A stretch of 64,000 nucleotides of DNA from Blattamonas nauphoetae (Eukaryota; Preaxostyla; Oxymonadida), in contig JARBJD010000348.1 of NCBI GenBank assembly GCA_033064195.1, positions 1 through 64,000 of the forward strand, read 5' to 3'. The position numbers were made by a program, and so were the translations under genes. The first letter of the stretch is position 1. Each line of letters starts with the position of its first letter. The notes beneath the pieces were generated by a model that was not told the DNA's origin, searched no databases, and saw only the letters and a list, made by a program, of their open reading frames with translations. Below are positions 21,523 to 34,345 of the stretch, in pieces.

Positions 21523-24500
21523 GAAACCAGCTGCTCCTCTCATGTTGAGACTTGAAAGGGACAAAAGGGGGAGTGAACAAAGAAGAAAACAAGCCTGAGG
21601 TATGAACTTGATGCAAGAACGAAGGCAGGCCGTGACCAGCTAAAAGGCTGCTGCCACCAAACAGGATTAAATTCAGAGAACAAGACTGAATGACGAGCCG
21701 TTCGAGGACCAGTCGAAGTGCTCTCTTGCTCTTGTCTTCTTCTCTCTCCCTCATGCCCTCTTCAGTGCGGAGGAAACAGAGCCTCGATCCAAGAAATCGC
21801 GAGTCGTCATTTGGAGGAGGCCTGCCCACTCTCAGAAACTTGAAAGGGAACATTTGAAGTTTCATCTGTGAGGGACTTCCGGTCCTGTCACATTTGTGAG
21901 AGTGGCGATGAACATCGCTCTCAACAGCTTGACACGGTGAGGGACGTGTAGTGTAATCGGAGATCTCGATGTTGTTTCTCTCCCTGTTCAGTGTCGATCA
22001 TGACAGGTGAGTCAGACGGGGGCTTGACTGACTCCAAACGCTCCTCCCAATCATCAAGGACTGGCATATTCTTCCCCTCAATCGACAAGACCGATAAGCG
22101 TGTTCGTTCCGTTCTGAATCCAGCACGAGCCCCGTTCTCAGTTGAATTCCCGTTTTCTATTACTGTGACACCCTCGAGCGAACCCGCTTGAATTCTCCGA
22201 CTTGATGCATAACCTCACGAGCTGTTTCCTTGTCATTCAACTGAAGACGTCTGAGTCCTTTTGTGGAATCGGTATCTCCCCTTTTCTCCGAGTTGCCTCA
22301 TCCGATATCATTCCAGTCTCCGCGTCTGCCTTAAACTTTGCGTCTGATGTCTTCCCTCGCCATTCGTTATCAAACTTCAGATGGTTGGATGGTGGGCTCT
22401 CTTTACAAAGCGATGTAGCCCAAATTGAGACACTTTTGAGATGTGAATCATTCCTTCTCCCAGGTTCAGGTAATTGTGCTCAGACGTTTGACGGAGTTCG
22501 GAAGCTAGTTGCCCGCACGTTCTGGAGTTTTAGACAGTATTTTTGGGAAAAGCGAGACAGTATTGGAGGGTTGTTATGAACGATGAATTGTCGACTGATT
22601 CTCAACACGATTCGACGATCCTCGATCCTCTGCGAGGTTGAAAATGTGAAGCATGTCGCTGTTCTTCCTTATTGAAGAGAGAGAATGAGTCTGTTGAAAG
22701 ATGCCTGTCGAGAGGTGCGGTTGAGCGAGGTGCGGCGACATGGATCAAGTAATGGTCGGAGAGGTCACAGATGAATGTGGCTGGTCTCACATTCTCCACC
22801 TCATATATCACCTCCTCCAAGATGTGTGTCTCACAAAGACGAACGAATGTTGAAGATTGTGCTCTGTTTTGGACCGAGCGGCTTGTTCAGATGTAGTGAG
22901 AGAAGAGTGGAGGGTAGTTGCGTCAAGAAGAATTCAAAGGTGTTGAAGGACGGATAACAAAAATTAATGCCAGTTAGAGCTCAGAACTGTCCTCCATCTT
23001 GGTCTCTCAGATTACGCGGAGATATTGTCCTTCAATGGATTCTTGACGCGCAATATCGCATTGTTTGGTTCGATGTGCAACTGATGGTGAACACATGTTT
23101 CGATACAACTCTGACTGTGCGTTGGTTTTATGGATTGAGAAGTGAGTGAGTTCACTATTGGTTGATATTGCCTTTGTTGTCAGGTTCTGACTCTCCCAGT
23201 TCGGTGGGACTGAATCCGATTCGATGTAGTCCCAGGAATGTTCTGTGATTCAGATACTCACATCCTTTCCTTCACAATAACCGACCGTCCGCTTCGTTGG
23301 ATGGGTTTAATTGATTGATTTGTGAGGTTGAGCTCCTCTCGGTTGAACATCTCATATAAAGGCCGATATTGGCGAGAAGAGAATCTAGTCTTGTTTGAGT
23401 TGTCAAAATCATCTGTGATTTTGAAGATATCTTCACGGGAAGCTGTCGTGACGACGGAAGATACCCAGTCTTTGTTTCGGAGACATTTCCATGTCGTGGG
23501 AATGAAACGATACACTGCGGAAGCAAAGAATTCCCATCTGTGAAGGAAAGGATTGATTCTTCTGGGATGATGGAATTGGAACAGCACATTTTGGATAGAG
23601 AGGATCTATTCCCACCACGAGTGAATAATTGGGTGCTGTCGCTCTCCCATTTGTTATCATCAGAGAAACAATGTCCAGCAATGCTGGTTCCTTAATTGAG
23701 ATTCGACTCACGAGTTGTGTATTCGCTCCTGCTGATATGCCCGTCTTAGGATTCTGTGAAGACAGAAGATGTGGTTGGAATCGATTGATCTCGTCGACTG
23801 TGAATGGCGGGCCCTTGTGTCCATCGTGCAGAGTGAATCTACCGAATCGCAAATGATTCCTACAGTCGACGGGGTGAAAGTGGGAAGTTGGAAAGTCATA
23901 GATGAGCTGTCCTATTCTGACTGGAGAGATTCATGAAAAGACACCATCACCGTGATGGTTTGTTGGAGTGTTCAGAGTGGTTAGTCTCGCGAGGGAGTTT
24001 ATGCCTTGTGTAATCTCTCTCTCCTCTTCCCTAAGATAGTAGATACGTTGGTCCACAAACCAAGAATATTCTGGTTTTGAGGTCGATTTCTGTCACCACC
24101 ATTTTGGTGAGGCTTCAATTCCTTGATTCATCGAGTTGGGCGAGGGGAATACGTGTCAGAATGTTCTGAATTGCAGAGGAAGTTGTCTGATAGCGGCTCT
24201 TGCCAATGATGAGGAAAACTGAATCTATGCTTGTGCAGATGAGGAGGACTGAGTTTGAGTCGTTCTCTGGCGAATTTGGGGACGACAGCCGCCTGTGTGA
24301 TGAGCTTCACAAAGGTTGACACGATGATGACGGAGATTGGACTTCGTTGCGAAGGTGGTATCCGTTCTGTAATCTAACTGAGAGGCGGGTTGTGGATGGG
24401 TGTCGAGAATAAGAGAGGATTATTTCAATATATATATATCTCTCGTGCTGGAATTTCTGTGTGAATCATCAGGATTCGCCTCCTTTCCTTTTCCCTTCCC

Positions 24501-25807
24501 CAATCCTCAATTAGGATTGTAGTTGTCGATTCACTTGATCGAACAGGATCGGTATCGAACCTTCCCTCAGGTGGGCAAGAGACGCATCCTTATATGTTGA
24601 TGCGAGATTCCAAGGACAATCTTATGAGTCCTGGCAATGAGGAAGAAGCTACACAACGTGTGTTGGAGCGAGAACTAGTCTTGTTGTGTGATTTAGTGGG
24701 GACAGACGAGATTGATGTGGAATGAAATGGATATCACAACATTCGCACGCAGGATGGACTTGTTGTTTTCCCTCTCCTACACCTTCGTCTTGAACTCGAG
24801 TTCTACCATTTCCAAAATCTTCTCCTTCAGCAACAACGTCTGCAGTCACTTCCTTCCGCAGCAATTCTACTGGCCATCCCTTTCGGAGGCATTCGAATCT
24901 GCGAATAGGACGAGAGACAGAAGTGTCATGATAGTTGAAGATAGGTGTTGGGAGTCGACAATCATTGCCTCGTTTCAACCGGAGCTACTCAAAATGACGA
25001 AGGAAGTGGCTAGATTCGACCGACTTGAATGATTGCATGTCAGGGAGATGTATTCGGCAATAGAGTCTAAATGAGTACTCTTTGATACAATATATTCGAT
25101 TTTTCGATGGATATCAACTCGTGGTGCGATCGTGGTGTGAGATAATTCGGTGAAGGCAGTCAGGTTTGGATTTCGTTCATAATTCACGAACAGTCTCTCT
25201 GAATCAAGTAGAGACACTAGTTGATCAATGTTGAAAGGTAAACTTGGACCATTTGTTCTGGAAGACATTCGATATAGTTTGACTTTCTTCCCGATTTGAA
25301 GTGGTTGATTCGAGCCGTATCAGGGTGATTTTGATCCTCTTCATGAAAGGTTGAAAGAGTCTTGTCTTTTAAGCATATTTTTGAAGTTAAGTCGCTCTGT
25401 TTCGCCTTCACCTTCTGTTTGGCCTGACTTTCCAAGTTGATTGACAAGGTCTGTAACTACGTGGGGGTGTGGATCCTGGATCCATGAGAGAACGTTTTGT
25501 CTACGTCTGTCCCCCTTCATCCTATTCTGCTTCGCGAAGTGTCTGATACACTTACTCCGAAAGGAATTCGTCGTCTTTATCTGGAGAGGGTGATGCAAGT
25601 TTTTGAGCATCTAGAATAGGATAAGACCGAAGACGCGGAAAGTCACTTGATTGCTGTGAAGAGGTAATGTGGCTCGAATCTTTAACTTAAATTTGCATAA
25701 TGAATTGACCAGGCCTAACCCCTTAATTAACTTATTATTGATCAAGTCACGTCTCAACATGAGAGGAGCAGCTGGTTTCGTACTGAACCAACTGGAAGGT
25801 CGGTTCT

Positions 25808-27660
25808 GGTTCATCCATTCGGTCAAGCGGCTCAACCATGGCGATCCGTCATCAAGAATTGACAACACTGAGACGGTAGTGACAGCTGTCATCTCAATAC
25901 AACGGAATCGGCCAGTCATAAATCAGCAAGAGTGAGATGACAACATCAGGGCAATGGGGAGTAGCGTCCCAACTATATTCATCTCGAAATTCCCTCCGTT
26001 CGACAAGTAACAAAGTTTTCGATGTCAAGACATCGCAGAAACGTCAGCGACAATTAAGTCAGCATTAAAATGCAGAAATAATGCAAAGTTTGAACTCAAA
26101 TTCAACCAAGAGTCCTCCCTGAGCTCAAGCACTCAGCCCGCCCCTCAGGGTTGCAGGGATATTTCCATCACGTAGACAGAGGGCGCAAACTCAATACAAC
26201 GATGTCGAAGATGGCGAGGAGTCCATCAAGTTCTAAGTCGCTATGGCAGAATAAACACCATCGTCGAATTCCTCAACTATTCACTCGCTCACCATCCCAA
26301 GTTGGAGCCCTGTCTCGTGGCATCGTTTATTGCTCTGATTGAAGACAAGACCTTCCTTTCAATTGAGACGAATCGTTTATCGCTCTCACCCACTACATAC
26401 GACTCAACTCACCGATATCATCAACGGAGCCATATCAAGACCGGATCCTCCGCACAGTCATCATCCCCGAAGAACCACAATTCATGAAAACGGCAAAGAT
26501 CCCTTTCCCGACTGCGATTTCCGCCCATTTTTATTGACAAAGTATAGATAATCAACAATTCCACAATTCCGTCATTAATTCTGGTTGTTGTGTTGTCGAG
26601 AACCACACTGAGAGATCACCAGACGACAGGAACTCTCAACAAGTCCCGGATTAGCCCTTCATCGACAGGAAAGGGATCACTTCACACAGTACTAGAATCA
26701 TAGGCGGACAAGCATTCTCCGTCATTCGATTCCACGACCAGGGAGAGAGTGAAGCAAGATACGATCGACAGGGAAAACTGCGATGACCCGTACTCAGCTG
26801 GCGTAATGAAAGGACACATTCACAGTAGTTGGCGACTTGCCACATTTCAAAGCCGTTACGTTGCAGATGGACTTCGGGAAGAAGGACACGACCACAAGTA
26901 CTCCCTATACGATTCATGGACAGGGAAAGGTTCTCCTTTGAAGGGGAGATGTATTCATCGCCACTAAGGTTGTCGGAAGAAGACAAACAGCGAGCTGTGT
27001 CGTTCGAATTGACGAACACAAACTTCACCAATCTCACATTAAACGGACGACGATATTCGGCATCCAAACGAGCGGCCGCGTCAGCTTTGTTCCTGAATCA
27101 TTCACTGAAGGCGCGACAGATTTGTTACAAGGAAACGACATTACTCTGAAGGGATAGCCCTTAAAACAACGGTTCCAATCGTCGCTTTTGCAATCGAACC
27201 TGAAAACAACGAGAAAGGGCTTGCATGGTCACAGTAATCGGATGACACACATTAATACGCACCTCATGCAGTGAGTACTTAGCGGCTCTCTTGCTCCAAC
27301 AGCTGCGGACTCGAGTTTCAAGTCCGGAATGGGACCAAGCATCCAAACGCTTTCACCCACTCTCATCGAGTACACCCCAAGAAGATGTGTTGGATGAACA
27401 TCAACCTGCGATGAATCGTCTTTTCTCGATGCTTCACTGCGACAGAACCCCGAACAGAATGAGTCTGATCAGAAGGCAACAGATGTCAGAACTGCGATAC
27501 CGCCATGCATTTCTCGTCAACCACGTAAGCAAGACTACTCAGCGGCCTGTGGCAGCCCTTTTGAAGGGAGTCACGGTCTCTCTGACGAGAATGGTCCAAA
27601 GAGGATAACACTTTGTAATGGATGCTTTTTCTTTTCAGCTCATCTATCACTTGTTTTCTT
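25808..27660. other. Fragments of surface-protein type, no intact gene
   Basis: Only broken frames occur here. The best piece is plus-strand 26,829-27,149, where AVSFELTNTNFTNLTLNG has the alternating pattern of a beta-helix repeat protein. The rightmost part up to 27,702 is by position the body of composite element D, whose inner end lies at 27,702. The missing outer end of that body should lie in or left of this stretch but was not found. Confidence 0.35.
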
Positions 27661-27664
27661 TCTG

Positions 27665-28064
27665 TTCCTTTCAAGTCTCATTATCAGAGGGACCGAGGTT
27701 TGAACAGCACCTACTGGAAGGGCGATGCTTGTAACAAACCGAGGTTCCTCTTGATGACCTGCTACCACAAGCCGCGAGGGGCAGGGGGGCAAGTTTACCA
27801 GTTCCCTTTGGAACTCTCTTTACAAAGACTTGCAACAGTTTTTTGCACTCCGTTGGGGATTTTCTGTTGCAAGCATATAATAGTTTTTGTTTCCTCTTTC
27901 GTCGCATTGCGACAGACCCTTTCTTCATGGGTTCGCCCTGATGATTGGAAAATGTAAGGTGACCAGAATCTTCTAAGTTTTGAAGTGTTCTTGTTCTCAT
28001 TGGTCCTATTTGGACCGAACCCTTACTTCGGACCACTTCTCATTATCAGAGGAACCTCGGTTTG
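27665..28064. mobile_element. Composite element D: module plus inner end of its body
   Basis: A 330-bp module (27,735-28,064) has inverted ends, CAAACCGAGGTTCCTC at 27,735 and its complement ending at 28,064. It is separated by a 32-bp spacer (27,703-27,734) from an inverted inner end of a body extending left (GGTTTG ending at 27,702). The outer-end motif TTTGGACCGAACCC (28,010-28,023) and the inner motif CTGCTACCACA (27,759-27,769) match those of A, B and C, as does TTCCTTTCAA (27,665-27,674) in the body end. The spacer starts with 25 bp that should match the missing outer flank and ends with CTTGTAA, the complement of TTACAAG at 28,065-28,071. The body is incomplete. Confidence 0.7.
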
Positions 28065-28071
28065 TTACAAG

Positions 28072-28586
28072 AACACCCACTTCCTATCCCCAGAACACCT
28101 GCACCACGACGCGAAGGTCAGCGAGGTCAGGCGGGACGAACCTGCTCCGAGCGACGACAGATCGACGAACAGCGCGCCTCCATTCTGCTGCGAAGAGGAC
28201 GACGTGAAGTTGGAGGCGCTGATGGCCAGGTCACCCCCAGCAACAACAACAGACACACTGCCTCCGTTCCCTTCCGACCAACACGATTCCATCGAGCAGG
28301 ATGTGATTGTGAGCGAGGTGGACGAGGAGAGCGCAGCGTGAACTGCTCCTCCGACTGCCGAGCTTGCGAGCGACGCGAATGTGCTGCGAGTGAAGGCACC
28401 TGCTGCGTCGTGGAGGACGACACCATTCGACGATTCCCCATCCGCTGAGCTGATGTTCTGGATGGTTGTGGCAGTCATCGTGAGTGTGCTCTGAGAGACG
28501 GCGATCGCGTGTTGTGAAGCAAGCGACGTTCCCTTCCCATCAAACACACAGTCAGACACCACAACCATACTTGACGAAACGGCAGT
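28072..28586 (-). pseudogene. Surface beta-helix (Pmp-like) protein, middle fragment
   Basis: A minus-strand frame reads as a parallel beta-helix surface protein: SSSMVVVSDCVFDGKG, then SALGG-type turns such as VGGAVHA, NGGSVSVVVAGG and QNGGALFVDL at regular spacing of about 25-35 residues. The GGAI/NGGA turns are typical of chlamydial polymorphic membrane proteins and of the large surface-protein families of oxymonads. Both sides are cut by mobile elements: composite B at 28,615 and composite D at 28,064. A further piece continues beyond B at 34,279-34,345. Confidence 0.7.
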
Positions 28587-29348
28587 GAGGAGTTCCCTCT
28601 GGTCACTCCAAGCCCAAACGAGGGCTCCTCAACACAGCGAGTACCCTGAAATGATATTAGGGGTTGGCCTGATCAAAATATTTCTAACAGAAAATAATGA
28701 CCTCCTCGTCTTAAACTGCAACACTATCTTTGGCAATATTCGGATTCGTTATCATGATTACTATTTTCGAGCTCATTACTATCGAAATACCTCATTTCAA
28801 CCTTCAACCGTTTAAGCCATTCCAGCCTTTGTCAAGGGACTTGTCGTGATCATGCGACAAGTCATCACATGATGTTGACTCAGACAACTGCTTCCAACTG
28901 TCGATAATTACATCAGATGTTTCCATTTCGACACCGAACCAATTTCGGAAGAATACTTCACGCTCCCAATTCATGCAAAATTCAACTGTTTCACCGTTCA
29001 TGGCGCTCAAGATAGTGCCATTGAAGTGGAATCAATTGCGGTTATTGTTCGAAACATCTTCTCGACACAGGGCAAGCAAGTTGAATTGGACATCGAAACA
29101 GAACTCCGTCGACTGCCAGGATGCTATTCAGATTGATATTGCCATTACGAGAGTCACTAGAAAGACGGGACAGCAGCAATTCACAACGACGAGGAGGCAG
29201 GAACAAAGATAGAGTTCCAATTCCGTGGAGAACTTCATCACGTCCAGCAACGAGGCAACATGAGGGAAGCACCTCTTTATCCTGGAAATTGTTTACCCCC
29301 TTCTCATTGAGGTCAAGACACTCGCCACACGAGCCAACACTTGTCCTA

Positions 29349-30749
29349 TAGTAGTAAAATAACCCGGCGAGGGTAAAATAACCCGGGGTGAAAACCCCCT
29401 TTTTTGGACCCCTCTTTCCGTCCATCCCATATTTCTCGGAACCAAAATTTTTTTGGGTCCCACTTTTTTTTCCATAATGTTTGTCTCAACTCCTACTATC
29501 GATCGAGGTAGAAATCGAACCTCCAAAATAGGATCCTGGGCCGGGGGTGCCTATTTCGGAACCATATTTTGGCCTATTTTTGACTTATTTTTGGCTCCTA
29601 AATAGGAGGTCCTTAACATTAAAGCTTAGGGCATAAAACCTTCACGACCACTTTTCTCCACGCCTGTTCAAAATTTTGCTTTCTCGTTTCATTTCTGGTT
29701 GTTTGGGATGTTTTTCTCTCGAAATCACAAATTTTTGAAAAATGAAATATCTTGGGGGGACCTGGGTGGAAATTCAGGGTCAAAAACTGACTTCCCTGTA
29801 TACAAAGCTTAGGATCTTGAAAACTTGTTTTGATCATATCTCCACAACCAGACATAGTTCCGACATGAAGTTTTCACCAATATGGATGTTTTGTTGGAAA
29901 CTAATTTTTTCTGAAAATTTTGAAAAATTTCGAAGACCTCCTATTTTGGCGTTTTTGATAGTTTTCGTGTTTATCTGAGAATAAATCCCAACTCCTCTCC
30001 TCCCAAGCACGATCCTAACCAATTTTAGCATTTGGATTCGATTCTGATTGTGTCTGCATCATTTTGACGAAATGTGGAGACGGGTGCATCATCCCATGTC
30101 AAGTGACAGCTCTCCTTTCGAACCAAATCCAAAAACCCACAAAAATATCTCAACTGCCGCAAGGGGATTTTTTTTCAAAATTTTCAGAAAAAATTATAAT
30201 CCAACAAAACATCCATATTGGTGAAAACCTCATGTCGGAACTATGTCTGGTTGTGGAGATATGATCAATACAAATTTTCTGGCTCCTAAGCTTAATATAC
30301 AGGGAAGTCAGTTTTTGACCCTAAATTTCAACCCAGGTCCCCCCAGGATTTTTCATTTTTCAAAAATTTGTGATTTCGAGAGAAAAACATCCCAAACAAC
30401 CAGAAATGAAACGAGAAAGCAAAATTTTGAACAGGCGTGGAGAAAAGTGGTCGTGAAGGTTTTATGCCCTAAGCTTGAATGTTAAGGACCTCCTATTTAG
30501 GAGCCAAAAATAAGTCAAAAATAGGCCAAAATATGGTTCCGAAATAGGCACCCCCGGCCCAGGATCCTATTTTGGAGGTTCGATTTCTACCTCGATCGAT
30601 AGTAGGAGTTGAGACAAACATTATGGAAAAAAAAGTGGGACCCAAAAAAATTTTGGTTCCGAGAAATATGGGATGGACGGAAAGAGGGGTCCAAAAAAGG
30701 GGGTTTTCACCCCGGGTTATTTTACCCTCGCCGGGTTATTTTACTACTA
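29349..30749. mobile_element. Fold-back MITE, copy 2
   Basis: A 1,401-bp complete copy, flanked by TA at 29,347-29,348 and 30,750-30,751. The arms begin TAGTAGTAAAATAACCCGGC and are inverted repeats. The unique centre is in the opposite orientation to copies 1 and 3. It lies inside the body of composite element B, so it is younger than B. Differences from the other copies are mostly in homopolymer length. Confidence 0.93.
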
Positions 30750-31567
30750 TATCTGGACAATTTTCCCACGACTCCTAAGTTCAAACAAGCAGGTGCCGAT
30801 CCTCATAAATGCATGAGACTTTTCGATTCATGGCTCGGAAGATATCCGTTCGTCGTTTTTGAGCCAAATGATGCCATATCACAACAGTCCGATGTCGATC
30901 CAGATCATCAACAGTTACCGCGATTTCATGCATTATATCTTGCATCTTCGGCAAGAATCTGTTGTCCAAGTTACAATCGGCACTAATCCTTGCTTTCAAT
31001 GGTGAAAAATGGGGGGAAGTCAAGTTCGACCTCACAACTGAGTACCACCATAAGAAGGAATGAACTCAACACTTTGACGCTTCGATCAACTCAACAAATG
31101 AACATTCGCGATTCAACAAGGTCATTTCATCTCCTCACCACTCGCATTAACTCGACATCACGAAGTTATCAAGAACAATTGGAAAACATGTTCGTACGGT
31201 GGATCCAATGTCAAACGGCAAAGAACATGTCACAAAAAGACCCAAGGGCATGAGATAGATCGACCACTCAAGGAAAAATTCCAATGCTGGCATGCTAACA
31301 GCCAATACTTCGAGCCAGTCGTGAAGAAAAGGTTCTGAGGGTGAAATCTCATTTCCGAGCTCACAAAATTCCCAGTTCTGGTCGACAATCGCCAATTCTC
31401 AATCCTGTATTCCAGTTTTCAGGATTGCGTCAGCCTCCAACACCATTCTCGACACAACACGAGTTCTCCCACCAGAGGGAAATCACAGACCACTTTGATG
31501 AATTTAATACAAACCTGAAGAAAGCAGAATCGATTTTACAAACAGAAGAAGAACAACACTCATCAAT

Positions 31568-31990
31568 TTGTTCGCTGAAACGAAAGCAGGAATTAAGAAA
31601 GCAACTGCGGTCCCAAGGCTCACCTACGTCGAAGATGACAAGAGGGACGTTACCAAGGGACACCTCGCCCTCACCATTGAGAACGGCATCCTCCCTGCCG
31701 CTCTCCCAGAATGTGGCAAGCAAGAGTTCAAGCTCACCACCGTCGCTGCGACATCCAACACCGACTTCGTCAACCAAGGTTACATATTCAAGTGGACTCA
31801 CTTTGCTGGCACGATTGATGTTGACTTCATTTTCAACGACCGCAAGTTGCTTCTCAGACCGATCCCACCGCCGACCTCGAAATCACCGATGGCGGCAGGT
31901 TCACTGTCCAAGCCTTCAAAGACGCCGAAGGTGCCAAGAGCATCTCTTCCGTTGTTGCTGCGCTCGTTCTCGTACTTGCTCTCGTTTCTT
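31568..31990 (+). pseudogene. Secreted or membrane-anchored protein remnant
   Basis: Plus-strand frames contain coherent protein sequence: VPRLTYVEDDKRDVTKGHLA, then LTIENGILPAALPECGKQEF, in one frame. In another frame just downstream there is ADLEITDGGRFTVQAFKDAE ending in a hydrophobic C-terminus (VVAALVLVLALVS, stop near 31,990). A C-terminal hydrophobic tail suggests membrane or lipid anchoring. The protein is not recognised. It lies inside composite element B and could be captured host DNA. Confidence 0.4.
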
Positions 31991-33429
31991 AGAGAATGAA
32001 GAAAAGAACCCTTTCTCAATCTGAATCGGAAGCGAAACGATGGTTCCATTTTCGAAATTGACACCACTTGACGGCTCAATCGTAGAGAAGAGGAGCGAAG
32101 GAAATCTCCTCTGCATTGTTACAACCCTTCAATCGCCAGGAGCAACTTATTTGTGGATCTGTTTGCGGACACAAGGCGCATAAGCGATTTGACAGTGACA
32201 TGTCCATTCGAAGAAGGAATGGACAGTCCGGAGAATGCCCAAGTTCAGCTTTCTCGGACAACCCCATCTGTCAAGATGAGTGGGGCCTCCCCAATCAAGC
32301 CTTGCGAATGGAACTCATCACCCCCCTGTAAGAGGACGTCACCACTCCTTCCATCAAAGCTGCTAGTTTCCCGTGCTCCAAACGACGACAAAACGATCTC
32401 GAAGCCGAGAAACTAGTTAGTTGCACCAGACATCGTCAAAGCAATTCCGTTCGAGTGAGTCATTGAAACATTGTGACACGGGCTGCATCTCATTTGTCTC
32501 ACATGCAACGAAGAGATTGCATCACACTCCAACAGACTGTTCGGTGAGGAGAACCAACGATGCGCTCGTAGAAATCAACAAACAAGGGCTGCATACTACC
32601 TGACCAAGCTTGACACGGAAATACCACAAATTCAACTCGTGATAGCCGTGTACAGACAAGGACTTTTAACTTGACAAATGAAAAGACGATGTGAAGGGGC
32701 ACTCGACCGACATGTTCAAACAGTACCTGAGAATGCGGATTAAACTGCCAGATTGAGGAAGTGAACGAAGAAGGATCACAATTCAAAAGATATTCAACAA
32801 CACACTTCGCGAGACACTGGAACAATCAACGATCAATGCGGATTGCATTCACAAGGGATCGTAATGCCACTTATTCATTGCGGACAAGGTCGATCATGAG
32901 TAGACACTCGTCAAGCCAGAAGCGTTCAGACAAGACTGCAGTCCATTCCATCTTTGAAATTCCATGACATTCATGGTCACAATCCAGGATTCAGGTACCG
33001 TCCAAGCTGTTCCCAGAATATTGACCTGTCACAGAAGGCGAACGATATCGTTGTGTCTGACTTCTGTCAATACGACAAATTCGAAAAACACGTCAGCTTG
33101 AGCTCGGAAGTTGGGACCTGATCCTCACTCTGACAGTCTTCCTGGTTCATCACCCTGACAACTCTTGAGGCTTCTTGATGATCTTCGGCGGAAGTTGATG
33201 TTCAACCTTTGTCGAAGCATAGACTCAGGCTGTCCGTTCCGCAACTTCCTCGGACACTTGAAATAGCGGAGTTGAAATGAATGATACATGTAGTCTATCG
33301 TTAACGAGCGAGCTGAACAAGACTACACAAGGGTTCGATCTTACGTTGAGAGGAACGACACTAATTCCTTGCCCTCTCATTCTGGAAGTGTTAGCCTGGA
33401 TCGTCAATATCAGGATTCGGGATGAGATC

Positions 33430-33604
33430 CCACACAAACAGTGAGTCGAGTTGTCTCCTCACAAACAGTGGGTCGAGTTGTTCTCCCCACACAAACAGTG
33501 AGTCGAGTTGTCTCCTCACAAACAGTGGGTCGAGTTGTTCTCCCCACACAAACAGTGAGTCGAGTTATCTCCTCACAAACAGTGTGTTGAGTTGTTCTCC
33601 CCAC
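33430..33604. repeat. Minisatellite, 57-bp unit, three copies
   Basis: Three tandem copies of a 57-bp unit made of two related halves, CACAAACAGTGAGTCGAGTT and CACAAACAGTGGGTCGAGTT, each followed by a short CT-rich tail. It lies in the body of composite element B. The frame through it encodes only repeats. Confidence 0.85.
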
Positions 33605-33940
33605 CTCAGCGTGAAGCGCGAGGATGGTAGGAGATGGTATGCAACTGATCCAGTTGGGATCGGTGTTGAGGGGCGCTGGGTCAGGGAGACTGTGATGTGG
33701 AAGCAGTATCGCAGTGGAATCAAGGCACTCCCCATCACTGTCATTGTGGAAGCCCAGCTCCCCTCCGATTTCTCATTCATTTTGAGTCAGAACTTGCACA
33801 GAGTTGGTGCCAGCCCGAGTGGGGTCACGGCCTGACTCTCATCTCTTGGAAGGAATAACAAAGAAGGCTTACTCCTTTTTTACTTCTCTCTCTTTCAGCT
33901 TTTCCTTTCAACACTCGCTGTGTTGAGGAGCCCTCGTTTG

Positions 33941-33973
33941 GGCTTGGAGTGACCAGAGGGAACTCCTCCAAGA
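33941..33973 (-). other. Spacer B: inverted copy of both element flanks
   Basis: A 33-bp spacer between the inner ends. The 28 bp at 33,941-33,968 (GGCTTGGAGTGACCAGAGGG and eight more) are the exact reverse complement of the left flank at 28,587-28,614. The next bases, CAAGA, with the TC before them, are the reverse complement of the right flank TCTTGGA at 34,279-34,285. The arrangement is the mirror image of spacers A and C. Confidence 0.8.
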
Positions 33974-34278
33974 CAAACGAGTGCTCCTCAACCTGCAACT
34001 CTGCCACACAACCTGGCAAGTTCTGGTTTTTTCACTTCACTTCGTCTATTTAGACCATTTGGCAAGTTTTTGTTCCCTGTTAGGGATTTCTTGCCCATAA
34101 AGCTTTTTTGTTTCCTCAACGGCCCCATTATGGGGTAAACCAACCTGTGAACTCTAAGTTCCCCGTTGGGATTTCTGGAACAGATAAATCTTATTATTGG
34201 TTTTCTGTTTTCACATTTTATCAGGCCAGCCCCTAATATCATTTCAGGGTACTCGCTGTGTTGAGGAGCACTCGTTTG
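33974..34278 (-). other. Module of composite B (possible structured RNA)
   Basis: Bounded by inverted ends, CAAACGAGTGCTCCTCAAC at 33,974 and its complement ending at 34,278. It carries the outer motif TCAGGCCAGCCCC (34,221-34,233) and the inner motif CTCTGCCACA (33,999-34,008). Perfect short hairpins include CCCCATTATGGGG at 34,123-34,135 and CCCTGTTAGGG at 34,075-34,085. No coding potential. Its ends use GAGTGC, whereas both ends of the body use GAGGGC. Confidence 0.5.
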
Positions 34279-34345
34279 TCTTGGATGAAATGAGGAGTGT
34301 TGAGTGTGTCGACGACGACTGATTCGAGTGTCAGATCAGAAGCTG
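34279..34345 (-). pseudogene. Surface beta-helix protein, upstream fragment
   Basis: The minus strand encodes ASDLTLESVVVDTLNTPHFI, a beta-helix pattern like that at 28,072-28,586. It ends exactly at the outer end of composite B. It is probably the upstream part of the gene that B interrupted. Only about twenty residues remain before the similarity is lost upstream. Confidence 0.45.

Larger units (their letters stand above)
21152..25779. mobile_element. Composite element A
   Basis: Outer ends at 21,152 and 25,779 both read GAAACCA, CTGCTCCTCTCATG and, 56-57 bp inward, GGGGTTAGGCCTG (21,208-21,220; reverse at 25,710-25,722). A 337-bp module (21,152-21,488) is joined to a 4.26-kb body (21,523-25,779) through inverted inner ends and a 34-bp spacer. 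No target duplication is evident. The body holds only short frames in many reading frames, for example around 22,000-22,580 (+), 23,260-23,850 (-) and 24,710-25,030 (+); no transposase was recognised, so this copy looks non-autonomous or decayed. Elements B, C and D have the same plan. Confidence 0.75.
28615..34278. mobile_element. Composite element B
   Basis: Outer ends at 28,615 and 34,278 both read CAAACGAG and GCTCCTCAACACAGCGAGT, with GGGGTTGGCCTGA at 28,660-28,672 and its relative reversed at 34,221-34,233, each 45 bp inside. The body (28,615-33,940) and a 305-bp module (33,974-34,278) face each other through inverted inner ends and a 33-bp spacer. The left end cuts a Pmp-like surface gene. 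A fold-back MITE (29,349-30,749) has inserted into the body. No transposase is recognised; remains of a secreted protein lie at 31,568-31,990 and a minisatellite at 33,430-33,604. No clear target duplication. Confidence 0.75.

Noticed and set aside
22202-22579. 125-residue plus-strand frame in composite A
   Set aside because: No recognisable pattern, and other frames of similar quality overlap it.
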